Below are positions 8,734 through 16,379 of a stretch of DNA of 41,083 nt, piece by piece (the first letter of the stretch is position 1; each line of letters begins with the position of its first letter). The translations under genes and the position numbers were made by a program. The stretch lies in assembly GCA_023423935.1 (NCBI GenBank), contig JAFAEQ010000034.1:1-41083 (forward strand), in the 5' to 3' direction. The stretch is from Pseudomonadota bacterium. GTDB taxonomy: Bacteria > Pseudomonadota > Gammaproteobacteria > Steroidobacterales > Steroidobacteraceae. Under the pieces are notes generated by a model. That model was not told the DNA's origin. It worked only from the letters and a program-made list of their open reading frames with translations, and made no database searches.

Positions 8734-8778
8734 TATAACGCAGAATATTGGCTGAACGATCGATTTATTTGCGTTATA
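8734..8778 (-). promoter_or_regulatory. candidate HipB operator, paired 9-bp inverted repeat
   Basis: TATAACGCA at 8734-8742 and its exact reverse complement TGCGTTATA at 8770-8778 are separated by 27 bp, directly upstream of hipA. The arms are far enough apart to be two protein-binding half-sites on one DNA face region rather than a simple stem. Known HipB operators are inverted repeats in front of the operon, so autoregulation is a reasonable inference. The arms also contain -10-like TATAAC/TTATAG sequences. Confidence 0.55.
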
Positions 8779-9046
8779 CCGCAGTTTGTTCGAGTGGCCA
8801 TGGAGGGGAGGGTTAACCGTGTGGGCAGAGCTGCTGTTGAGCCTGGGTACATGCGATGACTGACTCTCTGTCCGCTATGTCGAGCTGCGATCGGGCAAAA
8901 CGCGCGGTCCCGCGGCGAGCGGAGCACTCCCCGAGAATCTGGCCGCAGACTGAGCCGAGAGCTACGTCGCGCGTCGGTCGAACGTTGCGAGGATCCAGAG
9001 CCAGGCTAATTGGTAGCGACGTAGTAGCAGGCTCACGCGCGGCTGG
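8779..9046. other. hipA-vapB intergenic region, nothing further seen
   Basis: Between the hipA operator and the vapB operator there is no gene, RNA or repeat that can be supported. The only notable site is the short palindrome GGTTAACC near 8812. It separates two divergently transcribed toxin-antitoxin modules. Confidence 0.5.
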
Positions 9047-9068
9047 TGTATATACTCTGGGATATACA
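9047..9068 (+). promoter_or_regulatory. candidate VapB(C) operator with -10 element
   Basis: TGTATAT (9047-9053) and ATATACA (9062-9068) form a perfect 7-bp inverted repeat with an 8-bp spacer, 20 bp before the vapB start. The left arm runs into TATACT (9051-9056), a good -10 hexamer, so a bound VapBC complex would cover the promoter. No good -35 is visible. AbrB-type VapB proteins bind such palindromes, so autorepression is likely. Confidence 0.65.
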
Positions 9069-9088
9069 TTTCTCCGGGCGGTGTAGCC

Positions 9089-9322
9089 ATGGCCAAGCAG
9101 AAAGCGAAGATTTTCAAGAGCGGAAACAGCCAGGCGGTTCGCTTGCCCGCCGAGTTTCGTTTCAACGTCGACGAAGTTTTCATCGAAAAAGACGGCGAGA
9201 AAGTCATCCTGTCGCCTCGTCCAACTTCTTGGGACGCCTTCTTCGCGTCCAAGACCAGGCCGACTGAGGACTTTATGCAGGAGCGTTCCGACACAGGGCC
9301 GCAAACACGCGAGGACCTTTGA
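9089..9322 (+). CDS. vapB: VapB-type antitoxin (AbrB/SpoVT DNA-binding fold)
   Basis: The 77-residue protein starts with the AbrB/MazE swapped-hairpin domain: KAKIFKSGNSQAVRLPAEFRF then VDEVFIEKDGEKVILSP. The C-terminal part (WDAFFASKTRPTEDFMQER) is the segment that in VapB proteins wraps into the PIN toxin; WDAFF and the Phe residues are typical of it. It would neutralise VapC and repress its own promoter. Its TGA stop overlaps the vapC ATG by one base (TGATG), so the two are translationally coupled. A palindromic candidate operator is at 9047-9068. Confidence 0.93.
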   Translation: MAKQKAKIFKSGNSQAVRLPAEFRFNVDEVFIEKDGEKVILSPRPTSWDAFFASKTRPTEDFMQERSDTGPQTREDL

Positions 9323-9726
9323 TGGCGCGGTACATGCTGGATACGGACATCTCGAGCTACATCATCAAGAAGCGTGACGCGGTGATAGCTGCACGACTAG
9401 CGAAAATACCTCTGAACGACATCTGCATCTCTGTCGTGACCAAGGCGGAGCTGCTGTACGGCGTCGCAAAGTCCTCCAACAAGCGAGTCAATCGGCTTGC
9501 GGTGAATGAGTTTTTGGCGTTTGTCCGCGTGCTGCCTTGGGATGATGAGGCAGCTGAGCATTACGCTGAGATTCGCGCTGCGCTCGAAGTTGCAGGGGTA
9601 GCGATCGGCAACCTAGATACGATGATTGCGGCGCATGCGCGAAGTTGTCGGATAGCCGTGGTCACGAACAATGAGCGACACTTTCGCAAGGTGCCCGGAT
9701 TGCGAGTGGATAACTGGCTCAGTTGA
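9322..9726 (+). CDS. vapC: VapC-type PIN-domain ribonuclease toxin
   Basis: The 134-residue protein is a full PIN domain. Acidic metal-binding residues are D7 (MLDTD), E43 (TKAELLYG), D99 (GNLDTMIAAHA) and the TNNERHF motif (N116, N117, E118). This pattern is shared with VapC toxins of the enteric type that cut initiator tRNA, although the target cannot be assigned here. Start is the ATG at 9322 that overlaps the vapB stop. Only 18 bp separate its stop from the downstream primase-helicase gene, so all three may be on one transcript. Confidence 0.94.
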   Translation: MARYMLDTDISSYIIKKRDAVIAARLAKIPLNDICISVVTKAELLYGVAKSSNKRVNRLAVNEFLAFVRVLPWDDEAAEHYAEIRAALEVAGVAIGNLDTMIAAHARSCRIAVVTNNERHFRKVPGLRVDNWLS

Positions 9727-9744
9727 CCAGTCTTCTATAGCTCC

Positions 9745-12087
9745 ATGACCTCGGAATCAGATGAGCTGCGGCAATTGCGCGCCGAGAACGCTCGGTTGCG
9801 GGCACTGTTGACCTTGCACGGAATTCTCGATCCGGAGAAAAGGCCGGCTCCGGTGGAGGCAAGGAGCACAGGACCGCTCACACCGAATGACAAGATTGCT
9901 CTATTCAGACGGCTTTTCCGCGGCCGTACCGATGTGTATGCGGTCCGCTGGGAGAACAAGAGCGGGAAATCTGGATACGCCCCCGCGTGTGCGAACGAAT
10001 GGCGTGCTGGTGTGTGTGAGAAACCCAGGATCAAGTGTGCCGAGTGCATGCATCGATCCTTCCTCGAGGTCTCGGATCGGGTGATCTATGCGCACCTTTC
10101 GGGGCAGCATACGGTCGGCATCTATCCGCTGTTGCCTGATGACACGTGCTACTTCGTTGCTGTTGATTTCGATGAAGCAGACTGGCGCGAGGATGCCCTG
10201 GCCTTTATGGCTTCCTGCCGGACGCTCGACGTTCCGGCTTCACTCGAAATCTCGCGCTCTGGAAACGGAGCGCACATCTGGATCTTCTTCGGATCAGCTG
10301 TGCTTGCGCGCGACGCGCGAAGATTGGCCACGGCAATCATCAGTCACGTTTGTGCGCGCACCCGACAGTTGCGGTTGACATCGTACGACAGGATTTTTCC
10401 TAACCAAGACGCACTTCCAAAGGGTGGTTACGGCAATCTCATCGCGTTGCCACTTCAGCGAGGCCCGCGCGAAGCTGGCTGGAGCGTTTTCGTCGACGAG
10501 AACCTGTGCCCATACCCAGACCAATGGGCGTACCTCGAGTCCGTGAGCAAGATGCCCGCGCAGTACCTCGAAGACGCGACGATGCGGGCATCCGGCGGCG
10601 GGCATCCTTTGGACGTCACGTTCGTCTCCCCCGAGGAATCCGATGAGCCGTGGGTTCGTAGATCGCTGGACGGCGCCAAGTTCTCGGGCTCGGTGCCACG
10701 CACATTGGATGTCACTGTCGCCAACATGCTGTTCTTCAAGAAGTCCCAGCTTCCACAGGCGTTGGTGAATCGCCTTATCCGGATCGCCGCCTTTCAGAAT
10801 CCAGAGTTCTACCGTGCTCAAGCAATGCGTTTCGCGGTATGGGACAAGCCACGCGTGATTGGATGCGCCGAAAACTTCCCGAAGCACATCGCTTTGCCGA
10901 GAGGCTGTCGAGATGCGATTGCGGAGCTGTGCGAGCAGAGCGGAATTCGCTGTAACTGGACCGACGAGCGACATGCTGGCACCCCACTCGAAGCCACCTT
11001 CATCGGTTCACTACGAGAGGGCCAACAAGTCGCGCTGGATGCGCTCCTCAAGCATGATGTTGGCGTCCTTTGCGCGCCTACCGCTTTTGGCAAGACCGTG
11101 ACTGGAGCTGCCCTGATCGCCCGGCGAGCGACGAACACGTTGATACTCGTTCACCGGTCTGCGCTGGCGAAGCAATGGAGCGAGCGCTTACGGACCTTCC
11201 TGCGCTTGGAGGACGACGCGATCGGAACAATCGGTGGCGGCAAATCGAAGCCAACAGGAAAGATCGACATCGCAGTGATGCAATCTCTGTCGCGCAAAGG
11301 TGAGGTCAGCGATCTCGTAGCCAACTATGGGCACGTGATCGTCGATGAATGCCATCACATATCAGCGTACTCGTTCGAGTCGATCCTCAAGCGCGTCCAG
11401 GCCAAGTACATCGTTGGCTTGACCGCGACTCCGATCCGCCGAGACGGGCAACACCCAATCATCTTTATGCAATGCGGGCCGATCCGACATCGCGCGGCGG
11501 CTCCGGAAGGCATCCCAGAAGATCTGGCCGTTGTGCCCAGGCTCGTTGCTTCATCAGCAACGATGTCGCCAGAAGCTTCGATTCAAGACGTCTTCGTCCA
11601 ACTCACGGCCGACGCAGCACGGACGGAACTCATCGCTAACGAGATCAACGAGAATTATCTGCTCGGCCGCAAGATTCTTGTGTTGACGGAACGTACCGAT
11701 CACCTCGACCTGATCCGACAAGCGCTTCCGAATACTGTCGGCACGGTCTTCGTGCTGCATGGTCGGATGCCGAAGAAGGAGAGGGACGCGATCCTTGCAG
11801 AATTGAACAATCTTCCGATAGAGGCGCCTCGTGTTCTTATCGCAACGGGCAAGCTACTCGGTGAAGGGTTTGATCATGAGGCGCTGGACACATTGATTCT
11901 CGCGATGCCCATCTCTTGGCGTGGAACACTGCAGCAGTACGCTGGTCGATTGCATCGCAACCACGGCGGAAAGTCTGACGTGCGGATTTTCGATTTTGTC
12001 GACACATGTCACCCGGCTTTGGGTCGTATGTGGCGCAAGAGACAGCAGGGCTATCGAGCAATGGGCTACCGTATCGAGGCGGCCTGA
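9745..12087 (+). CDS. TOTE-type archaeo-eukaryotic primase fused to SF2 helicase, conflict-system protein
   Basis: The 780-residue protein has three parts. A leucine-zipper-like segment (residues 4-27) comes first. An archaeo-eukaryotic primase-like domain (about 45-280) follows with a Cys cluster (C82, C91, C98, C101), the DxD pair in VAVDFDEADW (D141, D143), the SGNGAHIW motif (H177) and YDRIFPNQDALPKGGYGN. A superfamily 2 helicase (about 415-760) has Walker A APTAFGKT (444-451), DECHH (534-538), TAT (560-562) and QYAGRLHRN (731-739). This pairing is the AEP-helicase protein of the TOTE conflict systems, predicted anti-invader systems; biochemical function is largely unproven. All catalytic motifs look intact. 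No further nuclease domain is seen at the C terminus. The gene sits 18 bp after vapC and its ATG has no clear ribosome-binding site. Confidence 0.9.
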   Translation: MTSESDELRQLRAENARLRALLTLHGILDPEKRPAPVEARSTGPLTPNDKIALFRRLFRGRTDVYAVRWENKSGKSGYAPACANEWRAGVCEKPRIKCAECMHRSFLEVSDRVIYAHLSGQHTVGIYPLLPDDTCYFVAVDFDEADWREDALAFMASCRTLDVPASLEISRSGNGAHIWIFFGSAVLARDARRLATAIISHVCARTRQLRLTSYDRIFPNQDALPKGGYGNLIALPLQRGPREAGWSVFVDENLCPYPDQWAYLESVSKMPAQYLEDATMRASGGGHPLDVTFVSPEESDEPWVRRSLDGAKFSGSVPRTLDVTVANMLFFKKSQLPQALVNRLIRIAAFQNPEFYRAQAMRFAVWDKPRVIGCAENFPKHIALPRGCRDAIAELCEQSGIRCNWTDERHAGTPLEATFIGSLREGQQVALDALLKHDVGVLCAPTAFGKTVTGAALIARRATNTLILVHRSALAKQWSERLRTFLRLEDDAIGTIGGGKSKPTGKIDIAVMQSLSRKGEVSDLVANYGHVIVDECHHISAYSFESILKRVQAKYIVGLTATPIRRDGQHPIIFMQCGPIRHRAAAPEGIPEDLAVVPRLVASSATMSPEASIQDVFVQLTADAARTELIANEINENYLLGRKILVLTERTDHLDLIRQALPNTVGTVFVLHGRMPKKERDAILAELNNLPIEAPRVLIATGKLLGEGFDHEALDTLILAMPISWRGTLQQYAGRLHRNHGGKSDVRIFDFVDTCHPALGRMWRKRQQGYRAMGYRIEAA

Positions 12088-12352
12088 TGAGAGTTCGTGT
12101 CTGAATCGGAGTGCGACGCTGAGCGCACCGAAGGGCTTGGACCTGGAACAGTTGCTCGGGTTGCTTATCGGTTGCGCATCTCGCGCCGAGCACACGCGAC
12201 GTCGCAGTGAATCGTGTCGCAGAGATCGTTATTAGGGCACCGGAACTCGAGCCTGCAAAAGAGTCAAACGAGAGTGGTAGCAAAATGGCAGCAACGTCTA
12301 TTTCGAGCTCGAACGAGAGCCCGAAAAACGCAGCTAACTCAATGACTGAGAG

Positions 12353-12427
12353 TGGCTCCCCGGGCCGGACTCGAACCAGCGACCAACGGATTAACAGTCC
12401 GTCGCTCTACCACTGAGCTACCGGGGA
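12353..12427 (-). tRNA. tRNA-Asn (GUU)
   Basis: The minus strand folds as a 75-nt tRNA including an encoded CCA (12353-12355). Acceptor arms TCCCCGG/CCGGGGA pair fully; the anticodon stem ACGGA/TCCGT encloses loop CTGTTAA, anticodon GTT; the T loop is TTCGAGT. Upstream on the same strand are TTGACA (12481-12486) and CAGAAT (12457-12462), spaced 18 bp, a plausible promoter with a GC-rich discriminator. The 3' end faces the accessory block. Confidence 0.97.
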
Positions 12428-12456
12428 ACACGGAAGGCAGGAATCGAAGGCGCGCG

Positions 12457-12486
12457 ATTCTGCGGAAAGCACCCGGGGGGTGTCAA
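12457..12486 (-). promoter_or_regulatory. promoter of tRNA-Asn
   Basis: On the minus strand a consensus -35 TTGACA (12486-12481) is followed after 18 bp by CAGAAT (12462-12457), four of six matches to the -10. The stretch between -10 and the tRNA is GC-rich (CGCGCGCC), as in stable-RNA promoters under stringent control. Confidence 0.6.
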
Positions 12487-12544
12487 GGCAGCGCGGCACA
12501 TGACCGCGTGCTTGATCGCTCTCCCGGACTTGCGGCTTTTCCCG

Positions 12545-13738
12545 TCAGGCCGCCTGTGCAGCTTTCAGAGCCTTGTCGATGCGGCGCACGGCTTCCTCGA
12601 GGGTCTGCATGCTGCAGGCGAAGGACAGGCGCATATGGCCGGGGGCGCCGAAGCCGCTGCCGGGAACGACGGCGACGCCGTGGTTGAGCAGAAATTCAGC
12701 GAATGCGCTGTCGTCTTTTGCTCCAACGATTTTCATTGCGGCTTCGACCTGCGCGAATGCATAGAAGGTACCCGGTGCCGCGAGACATGAAATGCCGGGC
12801 AGGCGGTTCAGGGCATCGACCAGGAAGTCGTGGCGCTGCCTGAAGTGCTTGTTCATTTCGCGGACTTCCGCTTGATCGCCGTTCAGCGCGACGGTGGCGG
12901 CCTTCTGCGCGATGGTCGATGCATTCGAGGTGCTTTGTCCCTGAATTGTCGACATGGCGATGGCGAGCTCGGGCGGAGCGCCGCAGTAGCCGATACGCCA
13001 GCCGGTCATGGCATACGCTTTGGAAACGCCATTGACTGTCACGGTGCGGTCGTAGAGTGCAGGGCAGACCTGGGCAATCGTGCCGAAGGGTTCAATGCCC
13101 CAGTAGATGTGCTCGTAGATGTCGTCGGTGCAGATCACGACCTGCGGATGGCGTTGCAGCACTTCACCCAAGGCCCTCAGTTCGCTGCGCGTGTAGGCGG
13201 CGCCGGTCGGATTGCTGGGGCTGTTGAGGATGAACAGTCGTGTGCGTGGCGTGATCGCAGCTTCGAGTTGCGAGGGTGTGATCTTGTAGCCCTGCTCGGG
13301 TCCGGCGAAGACGGTGACCGGCACGCCGTCGGCGAGCAGCACCATGTCGGGATAGGACACCCAGTACGGCGCAGGAATGACGACTTCATCGCCGCTGTCG
13401 ATGAGCGCGAGGATCAGGTTGAAGATCGTCTGCTTGGCGCCCGTCGAGACCACGATCTGGGTGCGCTTGTAGTCCAGATCGTTTTCGCGCTTGAACTTGG
13501 CGATGATCGCGTCTTTCAGATCCGCAGCGCCTTCTACGGCCGTATAGCGCGTGAATCCGCGGCGAATGGCGTCCACGCCGGCATCGGCGATGTGCAGGGG
13601 CGTGTCGAAGTCAGGCTCGCCGGCGCCGAGGCCGATGATGTCCTTGCCCTCGGCTTTGAGCTGGGCAACACGTCCGGTGAGCGCGACGGTGGGGGAGGGC
13701 TTCACGCGTTGAACGCGCTTGGAGACTGCTAGACTCAC
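12545..13738 (-). CDS. aspC: aspartate aminotransferase (class I, type Ib)
   Basis: The 397-residue PLP enzyme transfers the amino group between aspartate and 2-oxoglutarate. Family marks: GAGEPDFDTP (39-48), the substrate-binding segment YTAVEGAADLKDAI, NSPSNPTGA with N175 region, DDIYEH, and the PLP lysine K240 in NGVSKAYAMTGWRIGY. The final arginine-containing MRLSFACS holds the substrate carboxylate. The start is GTG at 13738 (residues VSLAVSKRVQ); an upstream in-frame extension to 13846 is basic and unlike the family. The gene is divergent from uvrB with 144 bp between. Enzymes of this subgroup can also accept prephenate or other amino acids, so exact specificity is less sure than the fold. 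Confidence 0.92.
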   Translation of the reverse strand: MSLAVSKRVQRVKPSPTVALTGRVAQLKAEGKDIIGLGAGEPDFDTPLHIADAGVDAIRRGFTRYTAVEGAADLKDAIIAKFKRENDLDYKRTQIVVSTGAKQTIFNLILALIDSGDEVVIPAPYWVSYPDMVLLADGVPVTVFAGPEQGYKITPSQLEAAITPRTRLFILNSPSNPTGAAYTRSELRALGEVLQRHPQVVICTDDIYEHIYWGIEPFGTIAQVCPALYDRTVTVNGVSKAYAMTGWRIGYCGAPPELAIAMSTIQGQSTSNASTIAQKAATVALNGDQAEVREMNKHFRQRHDFLVDALNRLPGISCLAAPGTFYAFAQVEAAMKIVGAKDDSAFAEFLLNHGVAVVPGSGFGAPGHMRLSFACSMQTLEEAVRRIDKALKAAQAA

Positions 13739-13882
13739 GATGATTTTCCGATGCGAGGAATGCCGTCGGATTCTAGCCCTTCGCAACCCGGATGCGCGGC
13801 AGCGATTTGGGAGTCCCTGACACGCGCTGGCAACTTTCGCTGACATGCTTGTGCCTCATCCTCCAGCCCATACTTCGAGTCC

Positions 13883-15925
13883 ATGAGTGACGTCATCGCC
13901 AAACCTTCGGACTTCCGCCTGGCTGGAGATTTCCAGCCCTCGGGCGATCAGCCGGGAGCTATCGCCAAACTGGTCGATGGGCTCGAGTCGGGGCTGTCGC
14001 ATCAGACTCTGCTCGGCGTGACCGGCTCGGGCAAGACCTTCACGATTGCAAATGTCATCCAGCATGTGCAGCGGCCGACGATGGTGCTCGCGCATAACAA
14101 GACGCTGGCGGCGCAGTTGTACGGCGAGTTCAAGGAGTTCTTTCCGAACAACGCAGTGGAGTACTTCGTCTCCTACTACGACTATTACCAGCCAGAAGCG
14201 TACGTGCCCTCATCGGACACCTATATAGAAAAAGACTCTTCCGTGAACGAGCACATCGAGCAGATGCGCTTGTCGGCAACCAAGGCGCTGCTCGAGCGGC
14301 CCGACGCCATCATCGTCGCGACGGTCTCGGCCATTTACGGCCTCGGCGATCCTGCGGCGTATCTCGAGATGGTCCTGCATCTGTCGCGCGGCGATCGCAT
14401 GGATCAGCGCAAGATGCTGCGACGCCTGGCGGACATGCAGTACAAGCGCAACGAGATGGAACTCACGCAGGGCACGTATCGCGTGCGCGGCGATGTCATC
14501 GACATTTTCCCGGCGGAGTCGGAGCGCGAGGCGCTGCGTATCGAGCTGTTCGACGACGAGATCGAGTCGCTGATGATGTTCGACCCTTTGACGGGCGAGA
14601 TTCTGCGCAAGGTGCCGCGTTACACCGTCTTCCCGGGTACGCACTACGTCACGCCCAAAGACCGGCTCGTGCGCGCCGTGGATGAGATCCGCGATGAGCT
14701 CCACGATCGTCTGCAGCAGTTGAAGGGCGCAGGAAAGCTGGTCGAAGCGCAGCGGCTGGAGCAGCGCACGCGCTTCGATCTCGAAATGATCCGCGAGATG
14801 GGCTACTGCAACGGCATCGAAAACTACTCGCGGTATCTGTCGGGCCGCGGCCCCGGCGAGCCGCCGCCGTGTCTGTTCGACTATCTGCCGGGCAATGCAT
14901 TGCTCGTGGTCGATGAAAGCCATCAGACGATTCCGCAGCTGGGCGCGATGTATCGCGGCGACCGCTCGCGCAAGGAAACACTCGTCGAATATGGCTTCCG
15001 CCTGCCGTCGGCGCTCGACAACCGGCCGTTGCGGTTCGACGAATGGGAGAGACTTGCGCCGCAGATGATCTTCGTCTCCGCCACACCAGGCGATTACGAG
15101 ATGGCGAAGTCGGGTCAGGTGGTCGAACAGCTCGTGCGACCGACGGGTCTGGTGGATCCGGAAGTGACGATTCGCCCCGTACGCACGCAGGTCGACGATG
15201 TGCTGTCCGAGATCCGGCTCTGCGTCGAAAAGAACGAGCGTGTCTTGATCACGACGCTCACGAAGCGGATGGCGGAGGATCTGACCGAGTATCTCGGCGA
15301 GCACAAGGTGAAGGTGCGTTATCTGCATTCCGACATCGACACCGTCGAGCGCATGGAAATCATCCGCGACTTGCGACTCGGCAAGTTCGACGTGCTCGTC
15401 GGCATCAATCTGCTGCGCGAAGGGCTCGACATGCCCGAGGTTTCGCTCGTGGCGATTCTCGATGCCGACAAGGAAGGATTCCTGCGTTCGGAGAATTCGC
15501 TGATTCAGACCATCGGTCGTGCAGCGCGGCATCTCAACGGACGGGCGATTCTGTACGCAGACAGGATGACAGGTTCCATTCAGCGCGCGATCGAGGAGAC
15601 GAACCGTCGTCGCGAGAAGCAGCTGGAGTTCAACGCGACGCACGGCATTACGCCGCGCGGCATCAAAAAGGCCGTCGCCGACATCATGGAAGGCGCCTAT
15701 TCGGAAGCCGCGATCGATCCGCGCACAGCGAAAGTCGCGGATGGCGGTATCAACTATCGCTCGCTCACGCCTGAACAGGCGTTGCGGAGAATCAAGAAGC
15801 TCGAGCAGGAAATGCACAAGCATGCGCGCAACCTCGAGTTCGAAGAGGCCGCGCGTCTGCGCGATGAAATTCAGAAGCTGCGCAACGTGGAACTGGGTTT
15901 GCCGCCGAATGCGAAGGTGGGATAG
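13883..15925 (+). CDS. uvrB: excinuclease ABC subunit B
   Basis: The 680-residue protein is the damage-verifying helicase-like subunit of nucleotide excision repair. It shows Walker A GVTGSGKT (45-52), the damage-probing beta-hairpin region YYDYYQPEAYVP with VNEHIEQMRLSA, the DESH box in VVDESHQTIPQ, motif VI QTIGRAARHLNGRAILYAD and a C-terminal UVR domain for UvrA/UvrC binding (LEFEEAARLRDEIQKLR). Length and all motifs are normal. The last 12 bases and the stop are part of a small tandem duplication that continues into the intergenic region (15914-15951). Confidence 0.98.
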   Translation: MSDVIAKPSDFRLAGDFQPSGDQPGAIAKLVDGLESGLSHQTLLGVTGSGKTFTIANVIQHVQRPTMVLAHNKTLAAQLYGEFKEFFPNNAVEYFVSYYDYYQPEAYVPSSDTYIEKDSSVNEHIEQMRLSATKALLERPDAIIVATVSAIYGLGDPAAYLEMVLHLSRGDRMDQRKMLRRLADMQYKRNEMELTQGTYRVRGDVIDIFPAESEREALRIELFDDEIESLMMFDPLTGEILRKVPRYTVFPGTHYVTPKDRLVRAVDEIRDELHDRLQQLKGAGKLVEAQRLEQRTRFDLEMIREMGYCNGIENYSRYLSGRGPGEPPPCLFDYLPGNALLVVDESHQTIPQLGAMYRGDRSRKETLVEYGFRLPSALDNRPLRFDEWERLAPQMIFVSATPGDYEMAKSGQVVEQLVRPTGLVDPEVTIRPVRTQVDDVLSEIRLCVEKNERVLITTLTKRMAEDLTEYLGEHKVKVRYLHSDIDTVERMEIIRDLRLGKFDVLVGINLLREGLDMPEVSLVAILDADKEGFLRSENSLIQTIGRAARHLNGRAILYADRMTGSIQRAIEETNRRREKQLEFNATHGITPRGIKKAVADIMEGAYSEAAIDPRTAKVADGGINYRSLTPEQALRRIKKLEQEMHKHARNLEFEEAARLRDEIQKLRNVELGLPPNAKVG

Positions 15926-15951
15926 GGGACTCAAAGGTGGGATAGAGGACT
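15914..15951 (+). repeat. 20-bp tandem duplication of the uvrB 3' end
   Basis: AAGGTGGGATAGGGGACT (15914-15931) is followed two bases later by AAGGTGGGATAGAGGACT (15934-15951), with one mismatch. The first copy holds the last uvrB codons and its TAG stop, so the duplication lies outside the reading frame's coding part. Confidence 0.8.
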
Positions 15952-16069
15952 GGGCGAGAGACAGCAACGTCCGGTCTCAGAAGATCTCAAAAGCAGAGCG
16001 AACGCAGAACGCGAACAGGCGCTCAAAATCGGTCGGCCGCAGGCACTCGCAGAAACACAGTCGGTCTCC

Positions 16070-16098
16070 TTGCCTCCGTCGCGCCTCGCCGCTATCCT
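16070..16098 (+). promoter_or_regulatory. promoter of tRNA-Val
   Basis: TTGCCT (16070-16075) and TATCCT (16093-16098) are separated by 17 bp and lie 17 bp before the tRNA. The GC-rich TGCCCGCC after the -10 is typical of stable-RNA promoters. Confidence 0.6.
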
Positions 16099-16115
16099 TG
16101 CCCGCCTTTTTCGGA

Positions 16116-16190
16116 GCGCGCGTAGCTCAGCGGTAGAGCATCACCTTGACATGGTGGGGGTCACAGGTTCGATCCCTGTCGCGCGCACCA
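16116..16190 (+). tRNA. tRNA-Val (GAC)
   Basis: A 75-nt tRNA with encoded CCA. Acceptor arms GCGCGCG/CGCGCGC, anticodon stem TCACC/GGTGG (one imperfect end pair) with loop TTGACAT, anticodon GAC, T arm ACAGG-TTCGATC-CCTGT. Confidence 0.97.
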
Positions 16191-16281
16191 CCCTTTCGTC
16201 GGCTTTGCATTCCTGACGATCAGAGAACGCTGGATCGCCGATGCGAAAGCGCTCATAAAGCGCAAAGGCGCTTCGGTTGGA

Positions 16282-16297
16282 TCCTGCCTGTGCAGGA
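16282..16297 (+). repeat. REP-like small hairpin
   Basis: TCCTGC-CTGT-GCAGGA forms a 6-bp stem. With its flanks (GGATCCTGCCTGTGCAGGAA) it resembles the dispersed GGATTCCTGCCTGCGCAGGAATGACG-like intergenic elements found in many proteobacteria (recognised from memory). Confidence 0.45.
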
Positions 16298-16308
16298 ATG
16301 ACGATGGC

Positions 16309-16353
16309 TAACCGATCGGTTAAAACGGGCGACGCGTAGCGTCGCTTTTTTTT
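16309..16353 (+). terminator. palindrome plus intrinsic terminator just before thrS
   Basis: A perfect 14-bp palindrome TAACCGATCGGTTA (16309-16322) is followed by GCGACGC-GTA-GCGTCGC (16329-16345) and eight T residues (16346-16353), a textbook intrinsic terminator. It could end the tRNA-Val transcript. It lies only 26 bp before the thrS start codon, too close for a separate promoter in between, so it may instead act as an attenuator in a thrS leader. Confidence 0.8.
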
Positions 16354-16379
16354 CTGTACCAAGCCCCAAACTCGTCGTC

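Noticed and set aside
12088..12352. Small gene or RNA between the primase-helicase gene and tRNA-Asn
   Set aside because: Only short frames of low-complexity Ser/Asn/Glu were seen, with no start signals; nothing could be supported.
12353..12427. tRNA-Asn 3' end as an island attachment site with a second copy near 6.9-7.1 kb
   Set aside because: No repeat of the tRNA end was found in 6855-7106 and there is no integrase or excisionase gene.
14210..15967. 585-residue open frame antisense to uvrB
   Set aside because: It is the high-GC shadow of uvrB; the translation is Arg/His/Gln-rich, without recognisable domains.
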